DNA from: Aliiroseovarius sp. S1123
GTDB lineage: Bacteria; Pseudomonadota; Alphaproteobacteria; Rhodobacterales; Rhodobacteraceae
NCBI RefSeq assembly: GCF_023015885.1
Contig: NZ_JALKBE010000009.1
Coordinates: 60,522 to 124,521 of the forward strand
Length of the DNA stretch: 64,000 nt
Reading direction: 5' to 3'
The number at the start of each line of letters is the position of its first letter. Position 1 is the stretch's first letter. The position numbers and the translations under genes are program-made. Positions 46,389-54,959 of the stretch are shown here, one piece after another. A model generated the notes under the pieces. That model made no database searches. It was not told the origin of the DNA and worked only from the letters and a program-made list of their open reading frames with translations.

Positions 46389-47216
46389 ATGCAGACATTT
46401 ACCGCCAATGACGGGTTGGAAATCGCCTATCGGGACGAGGGCGAAGGACTGCCTGTTCTGGCCCTGTCGGGGCTGACGCGCAACTCGGACGATTTCAACT
46501 TCGTCGCGCCGCACCTGAAGGGCGTCCGCCTGATCCGCATGGACTATCGCGGGCGGGGGCAGTCAGATTGGGGGGATCACAAGACCTATACGGTGCCGCA
46601 GGAAGGGCTGGACGCGCTCTTTCTGATGAACCATCTGGGGATCGAGAAAGCCGCCATCCTTGGCACCTCACGCGGGGGGCTGATCGCGATGGGCCTTGCC
46701 GCCACGGTAAAGGACAAACTGCTGGGCGTCTGCATGAACGATATCGGCCCCGAGCTTGCGCCGGGTGGGCTGGAGAACATCATGGGCTATCTGGGCCGCA
46801 AGCCGTCCGCCAAGACCGTCGAAGAGGCCGCCGAGGCACGCGCGAAGCTTATGGCTGATTTCGGCTTCAAGAATGTCCCGATGGAGCGCTGGATCGAGGA
46901 ATGCCACAACCTGTTTGAACAGGACAGCAAGGGTCTAACCAACCGCTACGACCCCGCCCTGCGCGACGCCGTGCAAGACGCGGGCGCGCAACCTGCCCCC
47001 GACCTCTGGCCGTTCTTTGACGCGATGGAGGGCCTGCCGCTGGCACTGATCCACGGCGAAAACTCGGACCTTCTGTCCGCCGAGACGGTCGCCGAAATGC
47101 GAAAGCGTCGCCCCGATATGGGCTATGCAAAAGTCCCCGATCGCGGCCATGTGCCGTTTCTGGACGAACCCGAAAGCCTTGCCACCATCAACGAGTGGCT
47201 GGAGAAAATGCGTTGA
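46389..47216 (+). CDS. Alpha/beta hydrolase
   Basis: The 275-residue hydrolase has the oxyanion region LALSGLTRNSDDF (about 22-34), the nucleophile elbow GTSRGG (Ser about 95) and the terminal His in VPDRGHVPFLDEPES. DLWPFFDAMEGLPLALIHGENSDLLS carries the likely acid. The substrate is unknown. Its end overlaps the downstream dehydratase start by four bases, so the two may act in one pathway. Confidence 0.8.
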   Translation: MQTFTANDGLEIAYRDEGEGLPVLALSGLTRNSDDFNFVAPHLKGVRLIRMDYRGRGQSDWGDHKTYTVPQEGLDALFLMNHLGIEKAAILGTSRGGLIAMGLAATVKDKLLGVCMNDIGPELAPGGLENIMGYLGRKPSAKTVEEAAEARAKLMADFGFKNVPMERWIEECHNLFEQDSKGLTNRYDPALRDAVQDAGAQPAPDLWPFFDAMEGLPLALIHGENSDLLSAETVAEMRKRRPDMGYAKVPDRGHVPFLDEPESLATINEWLEKMR

Positions 47217-48184
47217 ACATCAACGAGATCCGCAATGCCGCCCGCCGCAACGCGGGCCATGTCCGGCGCACGCCGCTTCTGACCTCGCCCTTTCTGGACG
47301 AGATCGCCGGGCGGCGGGTCTATGTGAAACCCGAATGCCTGCAGCACACAGGCAGCTTCAAATATCGCGGGGCGCATAACGCGATTTCCCAACTGACCGC
47401 GGATCAGCGCGAGATGGGCGTGATCGCTTTTTCGTCTGGCAACCACGCGCAGGGCATTGCGCTGGCGGCGCGCCAGAACCAGACGCCGTCCACAATCGTG
47501 ATGCCGTCGGACGCGCCGCAGCTAAAGATCTACAACACCCGCGCGTTGGGCGCGAAGGTGGTTTCGTATGACCGCGCGACTGAAAACCGGGACGAAATCG
47601 GCGCACGACTGGCCGAAGAAAACGAGCTGACCCTGATCAAGCCCTTCGACAACGAAGCGGTCATCGCTGGCCAGGGCACCGTCGGGCTTGAGATCGCCAA
47701 CCAAGCCCGCGACGAAGGCATCCGCAACGCGCAGGTTCTTGTGCCCTGTGGCGGCGGGGGCCTGACAGCCGGCATCGCCTTGGCGCTGGACCACGACGCC
47801 CCTGACCTGCAGGTGCGCCCGGTCGAACCCAAGGGTTTTGACGATGTCACGCGGTCCCTTGAAGCGGGCGCGATCCAGCGCAACGCGCAGTTGACCGGAT
47901 CCATCTGCGACGCGATCCTCACCCCCTCACCGGGAGAACTGACCTTCCCCATCATGCAGCGTCTGTGCGGCGCCGGACTGACCGTCTCGGACGAGGATTG
48001 CCTGCGCGCGATGGCTCATGCTTTCACCCGCCTGAAGCTGGTGATCGAACCCGGCGCCGCCGTCGCGCTGGCTGCGGCCTTGTTCCAACCGCTGAACATC
48101 ACGGGGGACGCGGTGATTGTGGTTGTGTCCGGCGGTAACGTCGATGCACCCGTCTTCACCGACGCCCTAAACCGCTTCGCCTGA
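47213..48184 (+). CDS. Threonine/serine dehydratase-like PLP enzyme
   Basis: The start is a TTG at 47213 overlapping the previous stop, eight bases after GGAG; it begins MNINEIRNAA and gives 323 residues. This fold-type II enzyme has the PLP Lys in CLQHTGSFKYRGAHNAI (about 43-59), SSGNHAQGIALAA and the phosphate loop VPCGGGGLTAGIA. It deaminates threonine or serine to the 2-oxo acid; hydroxyaspartate or racemase activity is also seen in this group. No regulatory ACT domain is present, so it is the catabolic short form. Confidence 0.8.
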   Translation: MNINEIRNAARRNAGHVRRTPLLTSPFLDEIAGRRVYVKPECLQHTGSFKYRGAHNAISQLTADQREMGVIAFSSGNHAQGIALAARQNQTPSTIVMPSDAPQLKIYNTRALGAKVVSYDRATENRDEIGARLAEENELTLIKPFDNEAVIAGQGTVGLEIANQARDEGIRNAQVLVPCGGGGLTAGIALALDHDAPDLQVRPVEPKGFDDVTRSLEAGAIQRNAQLTGSICDAILTPSPGELTFPIMQRLCGAGLTVSDEDCLRAMAHAFTRLKLVIEPGAAVALAAALFQPLNITGDAVIVVVSGGNVDAPVFTDALNRFA

Positions 48185-48196
48185 CCGGAGACCCAA

Positions 48197-49402
48197 ATGA
48201 CTGATTTCACGATTGCCTCGTTCAACGTCAAAAACCTGATTGGCGCGGATCAAGAGTTTTACAAGTTCCTCAGCTACACACCCGAAGAATACGCATGGAA
48301 GCGCGATTGGATGGCCGATCAGATGATGTCGCTGGACGCTGACATCATCGGTTTTCAAGAGATTTTCGAGGAAGACGCCCTGCTGGATGTAATTGGCGAG
48401 GCGAACACCCGCGCCCATGATCTGAACGCTGCGACCATCCCGGATGAGACCAAACGCTATCATCGCAAGGCGATCTTTCGCAAACTGGCAGTGACACCGT
48501 GGTCCAAGGATGGTCTGGTCTTTGCCCCGAATTCGGCCGATGGCGGACCTGGAGAGCGTCGCCCGGGCGTGGCTATCCTGTCGCGCTTCGGCTTTGTGGG
48601 TGCGCCTGAGATCATTCAAGACCTGCCCGATCCCGTGACCATTCCCTTCCCTGCCCTGCGCGGGGACGAAGGCGACGCGGGATCATACACCCTGACCCGC
48701 CTGTCGCGCCCGATCCTGAAGGTCCGCGTGCCCGTCGGGGATCAGGTCATCACGCTCTTCAATTGCCACCTAAAATCCAAACTGGGCGAGTTCATCCAGC
48801 CCAAGGGCGCCCCCTACGCGCCCGAGGCTGACCTGACCCGTTACGACCCGGTCGGCCGCGCCCTTGGGGCTGCGCGTTCCGCCATGCGCCGGATGGCCGA
48901 GGCATGGGTGCTGCGCAAGCTGGTGGTCGCCGAGATCAAAGCAGGCCACCCCGTCGTCGTGATGGGGGATTTCAACGACGGCGAACACGCCGTCAGCTCG
49001 GAAATCATCGCGGGCGAGGTGCCGTTCAAGAACTATTCGTGGATGCTGCGCCACGACGCCAAGACCGACCGCGACCGTTATAGCCGCGAGGAAAACAAGC
49101 AGATCACCGCAGCGGTCGAGGCGTTTCGCCTGCATTCTGCCGAGAAGCTCTTTGTGCGCAAATCGCTGCGCGACATGGTCTATACCTCGGCCTTTGGGGG
49201 CGTGTTTGAAAGCATCGACCAGATCTTCCTCAGCCGCCATTTCCACCCGGATAATCCAAAGCGGATCGCCGACATGACCTATTTCAGCGTGCTGAATGAC
49301 CACATTACCGATGGCTCTCACCCCGAGGCCCCGTATAACAAGCTTGCCTCGGATCACGGACAGATCATGGCGCATCTGACGCTACTGGGGGACGAGGAAT
49401 GA
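48197..49402 (+). CDS. Endonuclease/exonuclease/phosphatase (EEP) family protein
   Basis: The 401-residue protein has EEP metal-site motifs: ASFNVKNL (about 7-14), IIGFQEIF with the catalytic Glu (about 51-58), FNCHLKSK (about 189-196), VMGDFND (about 254-260) and a C-terminal SDHGQIMAHL. Members cleave phosphodiesters in DNA, RNA or lipids; the substrate cannot be chosen. No signal peptide is seen. It overlaps the next hydrolase by four bases. Confidence 0.8.
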   Translation: MTDFTIASFNVKNLIGADQEFYKFLSYTPEEYAWKRDWMADQMMSLDADIIGFQEIFEEDALLDVIGEANTRAHDLNAATIPDETKRYHRKAIFRKLAVTPWSKDGLVFAPNSADGGPGERRPGVAILSRFGFVGAPEIIQDLPDPVTIPFPALRGDEGDAGSYTLTRLSRPILKVRVPVGDQVITLFNCHLKSKLGEFIQPKGAPYAPEADLTRYDPVGRALGAARSAMRRMAEAWVLRKLVVAEIKAGHPVVVMGDFNDGEHAVSSEIIAGEVPFKNYSWMLRHDAKTDRDRYSREENKQITAAVEAFRLHSAEKLFVRKSLRDMVYTSAFGGVFESIDQIFLSRHFHPDNPKRIADMTYFSVLNDHITDGSHPEAPYNKLASDHGQIMAHLTLLGDEE

Positions 49403-50196
49403 TCGTCATTCCCAACGACACCGGCGTGGCGCTTCATGTGGTTGAAAGCGGTCCCAAGGACGGACCCGCCGTGGTGTTCGCCCATGCGCTGGGCTCGGAC
49501 CTGACCATGTGGGACGCGGTGGTGGACCTCCTACCCGACCATCTGCGCCTGATCCGTATGGACATGCGCGGGCACGGTCAAAGCCCCTGCCCCGACGGCC
49601 CCTATCCGATGGGGGACCTTGTTGCCGACGCGGGACGAGCACTCGACCAACTGGGCGTGAAAGAATGCGTCTTCGTCGGCCTCTCGATCGGTGGCATCAT
49701 CGCGCAGGGGCTGGCGGCGGAACGGCTGGATCTGGTGCGCGGGCTGGTAATCTCGAACACCGCTGCGAAGATCGGCACGCCGTGGATCTGGGAGGCACGG
49801 ATCAAGAAGGTGCGCAAAAGCGGCATCGACGCCGTGGTGGATGCCAATATCGACCGCTGGTTTTCCCGCGCCACCAAACGCGATCACCCGGAGCTTCTGG
49901 ACGACGCCCGCGCCCGCATGCGCGCCACGCCGCTTCAGGGTTATCTGGGCTGCATGGAGGCCATCGCCGACACCGACCTGTACGAAAGCACCGCCCGTCT
50001 GCGTCTGCCGACACTGGCGATTGCCGGGACCGAAGATGGTTCAACCCCCGCCGACATGGTGCGCGAGACCGCCGCACTAATCCCCGGATCACGGTTCGAG
50101 CTGATCCGCGGCACCGGGCACATGTCTCCGGTCGAGAAGCCCACCGAATACGCAGCACTTCTGACGGACTTCCTGCGCTCCATCGGACATTTCTAA
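49399..50196 (+). CDS. Alpha/beta hydrolase, 3-oxoadipate enol-lactonase-like
   Basis: The 265-residue protein resembles PcaD: VVFAHALGSDLTMWD (about 25-39), RMDMRGHGQSP, the elbow GLSIGGIIAQGLA (Ser about 96) and GTGHMSPVEKPTEYA with the catalytic His. PcaD hydrolyses 3-oxoadipate enol-lactone in protocatechuate degradation. No other pca gene is nearby, so another lactone or ester is just as likely. Confidence 0.7.
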   Translation: MIVIPNDTGVALHVVESGPKDGPAVVFAHALGSDLTMWDAVVDLLPDHLRLIRMDMRGHGQSPCPDGPYPMGDLVADAGRALDQLGVKECVFVGLSIGGIIAQGLAAERLDLVRGLVISNTAAKIGTPWIWEARIKKVRKSGIDAVVDANIDRWFSRATKRDHPELLDDARARMRATPLQGYLGCMEAIADTDLYESTARLRLPTLAIAGTEDGSTPADMVRETAALIPGSRFELIRGTGHMSPVEKPTEYAALLTDFLRSIGHF

Positions 50197-50296
50197 CAAA
50201 CGCCGCGTCGTTTTCAGCCCTTCCTGTCGCAACCTTGTTGGCAAGCCCGTGTTTTCCGCGCAAGCTTTCAGAAAACACATGCCAACAGGAGCCGCC

Positions 50297-51388
50297 ATGG
50301 ACCGGATCAAAGCCGCCGTCTGCCACGAATTCGGGAAACCGCTGGTCATTGAAGAGATCGCAATCCGCCCGCCAGAAGGCAGCGAAGTCGAGGTGACGCT
50401 GGATGCCGTCGCCATTTGCCACAGTGACATTTCCTATGCCGATGGCGCGTGGGGTGGATCCCTGCCCGCCGTCTATGGGCATGAGGCCGCCGGGCGGATC
50501 ACCAATGTAGGTAATCACGTGAAGGGCCTGTCCGTGGGCGACCCAGTCGTCGTAACCCTGATCCGCGCCTGCCAGACCTGCCCAAGCTGCGCCTCGGGCG
50601 TGCCGACCGCCTGCGCCACCCCCTATGACGGAGATCACGGGCCGATCACCGACGTCGACGGCGGCAAGATGCATCAGGCCATGGCCACCGGCGCCTTTGC
50701 CGAACGGGTCGTGGTCGAGCAAAGCCAAGTGGTGAAACTGCCCGAGGATATGGCGATGGACGTCGCCTCGCTTCTGGCCTGCGGTGTGATCACCGGGGTC
50801 GGGGCTGCGGTGAATGCTGGCAACGTCCGCGCAGGCGATGTGGTCGTGGTGATCGGCGCAGGCGGCGTCGGCCTGAACGCCATTCAAGGCGCGCGCATTG
50901 CGGGTGCCTCACGCATCATCGCGGTGGATATGTCCGAAGAAAAACTGGCTGTCGCGATGGAGTTCGGGGCGACCGACGGTGTGTTGGGAACCTCGGACAA
51001 TCCTTGGAAGGCTGCAATCAAGGCCGCCGGACGCGGGGCAGATGCCGTTCTGGTCACCGTTGGCGCGATCCCGGCCTATGACACTGCGCCGCGCTATCTG
51101 GCGCCCGGCGGCAAAGTGGTGATGGTTGGGATGCCGCATTCCGGCGACATGTCCAGCTATGAACCCGTTGTTCTGGCCGCCCTTGGGCAGGGCATGGTTG
51201 GTTCGAAAATGGGAGACGTGGTCATTCAGCGCGACATTCCCTGGCTGATCGACCTCTATCAACAGGGGCGGCTGAAACTGGACGAGCTGATCTCGGGTCA
51301 CTGGTCTTTCGACCAGATCAACGAGGCGATTGCCGACACCAAAACCGGTTCCGCGCGGCGCAACGTCATCCTGTTCGACAAGGTCTGA
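50297..51388 (+). CDS. Zinc-dependent alcohol dehydrogenase
   Basis: The ATG at 50297 follows AGGAGCCGCC and gives 363 residues of the MDR class. VAICHSDISYADG (about 33-45) holds the catalytic zinc Cys, GHEAAGRI the His-Glu pair, and CQTCPSCASGVPTAC the four structural-zinc cysteines. VVVIGAGGVGLNAIQGARIAG (here about 176-196) is the NAD-binding loop. It resembles class III/benzyl-type dehydrogenases. It starts the pair with the enolase-superfamily gene, four bases downstream. Confidence 0.85.
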   Translation: MDRIKAAVCHEFGKPLVIEEIAIRPPEGSEVEVTLDAVAICHSDISYADGAWGGSLPAVYGHEAAGRITNVGNHVKGLSVGDPVVVTLIRACQTCPSCASGVPTACATPYDGDHGPITDVDGGKMHQAMATGAFAERVVVEQSQVVKLPEDMAMDVASLLACGVITGVGAAVNAGNVRAGDVVVVIGAGGVGLNAIQGARIAGASRIIAVDMSEEKLAVAMEFGATDGVLGTSDNPWKAAIKAAGRGADAVLVTVGAIPAYDTAPRYLAPGGKVVMVGMPHSGDMSSYEPVVLAALGQGMVGSKMGDVVIQRDIPWLIDLYQQGRLKLDELISGHWSFDQINEAIADTKTGSARRNVILFDKV

Positions 51389-51392
51389 TCGG

Positions 51393-52637
51393 ATGCGCCT
51401 TCAGGACCTCGACATCATCGTAACTGCCCCCCCGGCCCCGGGCTGGGGCGGGCGGTATTGGATCTTCGTGAAAGTCACGACCGATGACGGGATCACCGGC
51501 TGGGGCGAGGTCTATGCCAGTGCCATCAGCCCCGACGCCATGCGTGCGGTGATCGAGGATGTGTTCGCCCGCCACATGCAGGGCGAAAACCCCGAGAACA
51601 TCGAGCTGATGTTCCGCCGCGCCTATTCCGCAGGTTTCACACAGCGGCCCGACCCAACGGTGATGGGCGCGTTTTCGGGGCTTGAGATCGCGTGCTGGGA
51701 CATCTTGGGCAAAGCGCGCAACAGGCCTGTTTGGGCGCTGCTTGGCGGCAAGATGAACGAGCGGCTGCGCTCGTACACCTATCTCTACCCCAATCCCGAC
51801 CACGCCCTGCCGGATTTCTGGACTTCGCCCGACATGGCCGCCGAGGCTGCAGCGACCCGCGTCGAACAAGGCTTCACCGCGCTGAAATTCGATCCCGCCG
51901 GGCCGTATACGATCCGGTCAGGCCACATGCCCTCGATGAAGGACATCTCGCGGTCCGAGGCGTTCTGCAAAGCGATCCGCGAAGCAGTGGGCGACCGCGC
52001 AGACCTTCTGTTCGGCACCCACGGCCAGTTCACCACAGGCGGCGCGATCCGCATGGCCCAAGCCATCGCCCCCTATCAACCGCTTTGGTTCGAAGAGCCC
52101 ATCCCGCCAGACAACATCGCCGAGATGGCCAAAGTTGCCCGCGCCAGTTCTGTCCCCGTCGCGACAGGAGAGCGCTTGTCCACCAAGGCCGAGTTCGCGG
52201 AAGTGCTGCGTCAAGGGGCAGCATCAATCCTGCAACCCGCGCTTGGCCGTGCAGGCGGGATCTGGGAAGCCAAGAAGATCGCGGCCATCGCCGAAGTGCA
52301 CAACGCCCTGATTGCCCCGCACCTTTATGCCGGCCCCATCGAGTGGGCGGCGAACGTGCATCTGGGCGCCTCGATTCCCAACCTCTTGATGGTCGAGACC
52401 ATCGAACAGGGCGGCGATTTTCACCTCGCCTTGATCGGTCACACCATCCGTTGGGAAGAGGGCTTCGTGATCCCGCCCGACGCGCCTGGGCTGGGTATCA
52501 ATCCCGACGAAGACCTAATGCGCGCGCATCCCTATACGGGCGACGGGCTGCATCTGGAAATGCAGGAAGATCCCTGCAGCTATACCGAAGAAAACTGTTT
52601 TGAGGGCGGAGCACCCGCACCAAAAGGCGACCGCTGA
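51393..52637 (+). CDS. Mandelate racemase/muconate lactonizing (enolase superfamily) enzyme, probable sugar-acid dehydratase
   Basis: The ATG at 51393 gives 414 residues. The N-terminal capping domain ends near 120 (FSGLEIACWDILGKA), followed by the barrel: GFTALKFDPAGP, LFGTHGQFTTGGAIR, WFEEPIPPDN with a metal Glu, and VATGERLSTKAEF with another. APHLYAGPIEWAANVHL carries the C-terminal acid/base His. The pattern is closest to galactonate/galactarate-type acid-sugar dehydratases. The neighbouring dehydrogenase could oxidise the sugar. It converges with a Hint gene, the stops abutting. Confidence 0.78.
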   Translation: MRLQDLDIIVTAPPAPGWGGRYWIFVKVTTDDGITGWGEVYASAISPDAMRAVIEDVFARHMQGENPENIELMFRRAYSAGFTQRPDPTVMGAFSGLEIACWDILGKARNRPVWALLGGKMNERLRSYTYLYPNPDHALPDFWTSPDMAAEAAATRVEQGFTALKFDPAGPYTIRSGHMPSMKDISRSEAFCKAIREAVGDRADLLFGTHGQFTTGGAIRMAQAIAPYQPLWFEEPIPPDNIAEMAKVARASSVPVATGERLSTKAEFAEVLRQGAASILQPALGRAGGIWEAKKIAAIAEVHNALIAPHLYAGPIEWAANVHLGASIPNLLMVETIEQGGDFHLALIGHTIRWEEGFVIPPDAPGLGINPDEDLMRAHPYTGDGLHLEMQEDPCSYTEENCFEGGAPAPKGDR

Positions 52638-53609
52638 TCAGCAGTGCGACAACAGCGGCTTTCCGTTTTTCAGATGCCGCGCCACCAGCTGTTTCTGGCG
52701 CTTTCCATCAGGTGCAAAGGTGGCGAACTCAGGGGAATAGTCGCGGTCCGAAAGCTCGGGAAACAACGCCAGAACCTCGTCTCGCGCGTTGTCACTGATC
52801 GCCTTCAACGCCTCGGGACCTGTATAGAGGCTTTCACTGGGCGCCCCTTCTGCATAGACCAGCTGATGCGCATCAAACAGCATGTGGTAATAGGTGACCT
52901 CGGACACAGACTGGTCGACGTAAATGCCCGGAAGCTCTGTCAGCTTGATCGCATGGATCAGGACATCTGTCGTGCCGAACATCCGTTGAGCGATGGGGGA
53001 TTGGATCAGCATCCGATGTTGACGAGACACCAGCAAATCGCGTTTGGGCAACCCGGCCCCCAGTGCTCCGGCGACGATGCGAATTGGAAACAGCTTGGGA
53101 TTGCTTAAAAGCTGAAGCGGGGCAACCGGGCTTTTCCCCATCCAGCGCACGGGCTGCAACCCGTCAGCGGTCAAAACCAGGTCGCCTTCCTGAATGTCCT
53201 CAATCGCGACTGGCCCGCGATCCGTTTCGATCAACGTTCCGGCAGCAAAGCAGGTCACGTCCGTCCAGGCAAAACCGGTCGAGGTATTTTGCCACCCACC
53301 AATCCCAGTAATAACGGATCCGTCATCAAACGCAGACCCCGGCGCAGGGACGAAGATGTTCGCTGTTCCTGCGGCCCATGAATAGAAATCCTCGGTATGT
53401 GTCACACCATTTGAATCGACAAAGGTCAGTTCAAACGTTCCCCCACGGGGATTTACATAAGTCGTTCCACCGATAGTAAGCTCTTCGCTGTAGTCATCCG
53501 TGAAGTAAGGTGACATGAACGGATCGTCATCTTCGATGGTCACCGGCTGCAACGTGATCGGGGTGCCCGTACCCGTCCAAACCCAGCCTTGCGTGCTATA
53601 GGTGGCCAT
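52638..53609 (-). CDS. Hint (hedgehog/intein) domain protein
   Basis: From the ATG at 53609 the protein is 323 residues; the frame is open to 53642. A beta-rich N-terminal region (about 1-135, rich in Thr, Gly and aromatic residues) precedes a Hint domain starting VTCFAAGTLIETDRGPVAIEDI (about 136-157). The CFAAGT has the nucleophilic Cys missing from the other Hint protein at 5325-6377. LLVSRQHRMLIQS and YYHMLFDAHQLVYAEGAPSESL complete the fold. Self-processing is possible but not shown. Confidence 0.8.
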   Translation of the reverse strand: MATYSTQGWVWTGTGTPITLQPVTIEDDDPFMSPYFTDDYSEELTIGGTTYVNPRGGTFELTFVDSNGVTHTEDFYSWAAGTANIFVPAPGSAFDDGSVITGIGGWQNTSTGFAWTDVTCFAAGTLIETDRGPVAIEDIQEGDLVLTADGLQPVRWMGKSPVAPLQLLSNPKLFPIRIVAGALGAGLPKRDLLVSRQHRMLIQSPIAQRMFGTTDVLIHAIKLTELPGIYVDQSVSEVTYYHMLFDAHQLVYAEGAPSESLYTGPEALKAISDNARDEVLALFPELSDRDYSPEFATFAPDGKRQKQLVARHLKNGKPLLSHC

Positions 53610-53972
53610 GTGATGTTTCCACATTCCAAGCGGGCATCGCATTTCCGATCTGTGACCGCAGTTGCCGCGACAGTGGCAAGGCCGTTCTCAACCCGCAGGT
53701 TGAAAGGGTGAGACATTTGATCCCGACGCTCATCATCATGGCTCTGCCCACCTTCCTGACCGACTTGTTATGATTGAATTCGCAGGCATCAATCTCCTTT
53801 AACGAAATATTACCTTAAATTTATTCTCTTTCAAGTAGTATTGCCCGCAAGGTAGAAGCCCCGGCATTTTGGCCACGCACCCACACCAATTCAGTCACCC
53901 CAAATTCTTCTGGATTTTGGATACATTATCCCGTAGTGATAACCCGAGCCCCAGATTGCAAAGGAATCCCTC
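53610..53972. other. Divergent intergenic region with AT-rich promoter area
   Basis: This 363-base gap separates the minus-strand Hint gene from the hydroxyproline-type cluster. Positions about 53790-53840 are AT-rich and the palindromic operator is at 53918-53932. I found no convincing gene or tRNA in it. Confidence 0.6.
53918..53932. promoter_or_regulatory. Candidate GntR operator, upstream of the DHDPS-family gene
   Basis: TGGATA-CAT-TATCCC is a 15-base inverted repeat with one mismatch, 40 bases before the start. It repeats in perfect form at 56779-56793 before the aldehyde dehydrogenase gene. Confidence 0.7.
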
Positions 53973-54932
53973 ATGTCCAAAACCGTGTTCGCAGGAACGA
54001 TGCCTGCCCTGATGACGCCCTGCAAAGCCGACCGCACCCCGGATTACGATGCGCTGGTGCGCAAAGGGCACGAGATGATCGCGGCGGGAATGTCCGCCGT
54101 GGTCTATTGTGGCTCGATGGGCGACTGGCCGCTTCTGACGGATGAAGAGCGGATGACGGGCGTCGAGCGCCTTGTCGACGCTGGCATTCCAGTGGTTGTC
54201 GGGACCGGCGCGATCAACTCGAAATCTGCCGTGGCACATGCCGCCCACGCCCAGAAGGTTGGTGCTGTCGGCCTGATGGTGATCCCGCGCGTCCTGTCGC
54301 GCGGGTCGTCGATGGCCGCGCAAAAAAACCACTTCAAAGCCATTCTGTCCGCAGCACCTGACGTGCCCGCCATTATCTATAACAGCCCCGTCTATGGCTT
54401 CGCGACCAAGGCAGATCTGTTCTTTGCCCTGCGCGCCGAGCATCCCAACCTGATCGGTTTCAAAGAGTTCGGCGGCAAGGATGATCTGCGCTATGCAGCC
54501 GAACACATCACCAGCCAAGACGACAGCGTGACCCTGATGGTCGGCGTCGATACCGAGGTCTATCATGGCTTCGTGAACTGCGGCGCGACCGGCTCCATCA
54601 CCGGGATTGGCACCGCCCTTCCGAAAGAAGCCCTGCTGCTGGCCGCCCTATCCAAGAAAGCCGCCGAAGGTCACGCCGAGGCCCGTATGCGTGCATTGGA
54701 ACTGGAAGGTGCCTTTGCGGTTCTCGCCAGCTTTGATGAGGGCACGGATCTGGTGCTCTACTACAAGCATCTTTTGGTTCTGAACGGCGAAGACGAATAC
54801 CGCCTGCACCTCAACGAAGCCGACGAACTGTCCGACGCCCAGCGCAACTATTGTGAACAGCAATACACACTGTTCCAGGCGTGGTTTGCGGACTGGTCGA
54901 AACAGGGTGGCGTCATCGCCGAGTGCATGTAA
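53973..54932 (+). CDS. DHDPS/NAL-family lyase, probable pyrroline-4-hydroxy-2-carboxylate deaminase
   Basis: The 319-residue class I aldolase-like barrel has GSMGDWPLLTDEER (about 48-61, the pyruvate-recognition loop), IYNSPVYGFATKADL with the catalytic Tyr (about 135-149) and LIGFKEFGGKDDLR with the Schiff-base Lys. With its neighbours this fits the deaminase of hydroxyproline degradation, which turns pyrroline-4-hydroxy-2-carboxylate into 2-oxoglutarate semialdehyde. The specific substrate is inferred from context. Confidence 0.78.
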   Translation: MSKTVFAGTMPALMTPCKADRTPDYDALVRKGHEMIAAGMSAVVYCGSMGDWPLLTDEERMTGVERLVDAGIPVVVGTGAINSKSAVAHAAHAQKVGAVGLMVIPRVLSRGSSMAAQKNHFKAILSAAPDVPAIIYNSPVYGFATKADLFFALRAEHPNLIGFKEFGGKDDLRYAAEHITSQDDSVTLMVGVDTEVYHGFVNCGATGSITGIGTALPKEALLLAALSKKAAEGHAEARMRALELEGAFAVLASFDEGTDLVLYYKHLLVLNGEDEYRLHLNEADELSDAQRNYCEQQYTLFQAWFADWSKQGGVIAECM

Positions 54933-54959
54933 GCTTTCAGCCAACAGACGAGGAACAAG

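Noticed and set aside
49802..50887. 361-aa minus-strand open frame
   Set aside because: It overlaps two well-supported plus-strand enzymes and shows no family motif.
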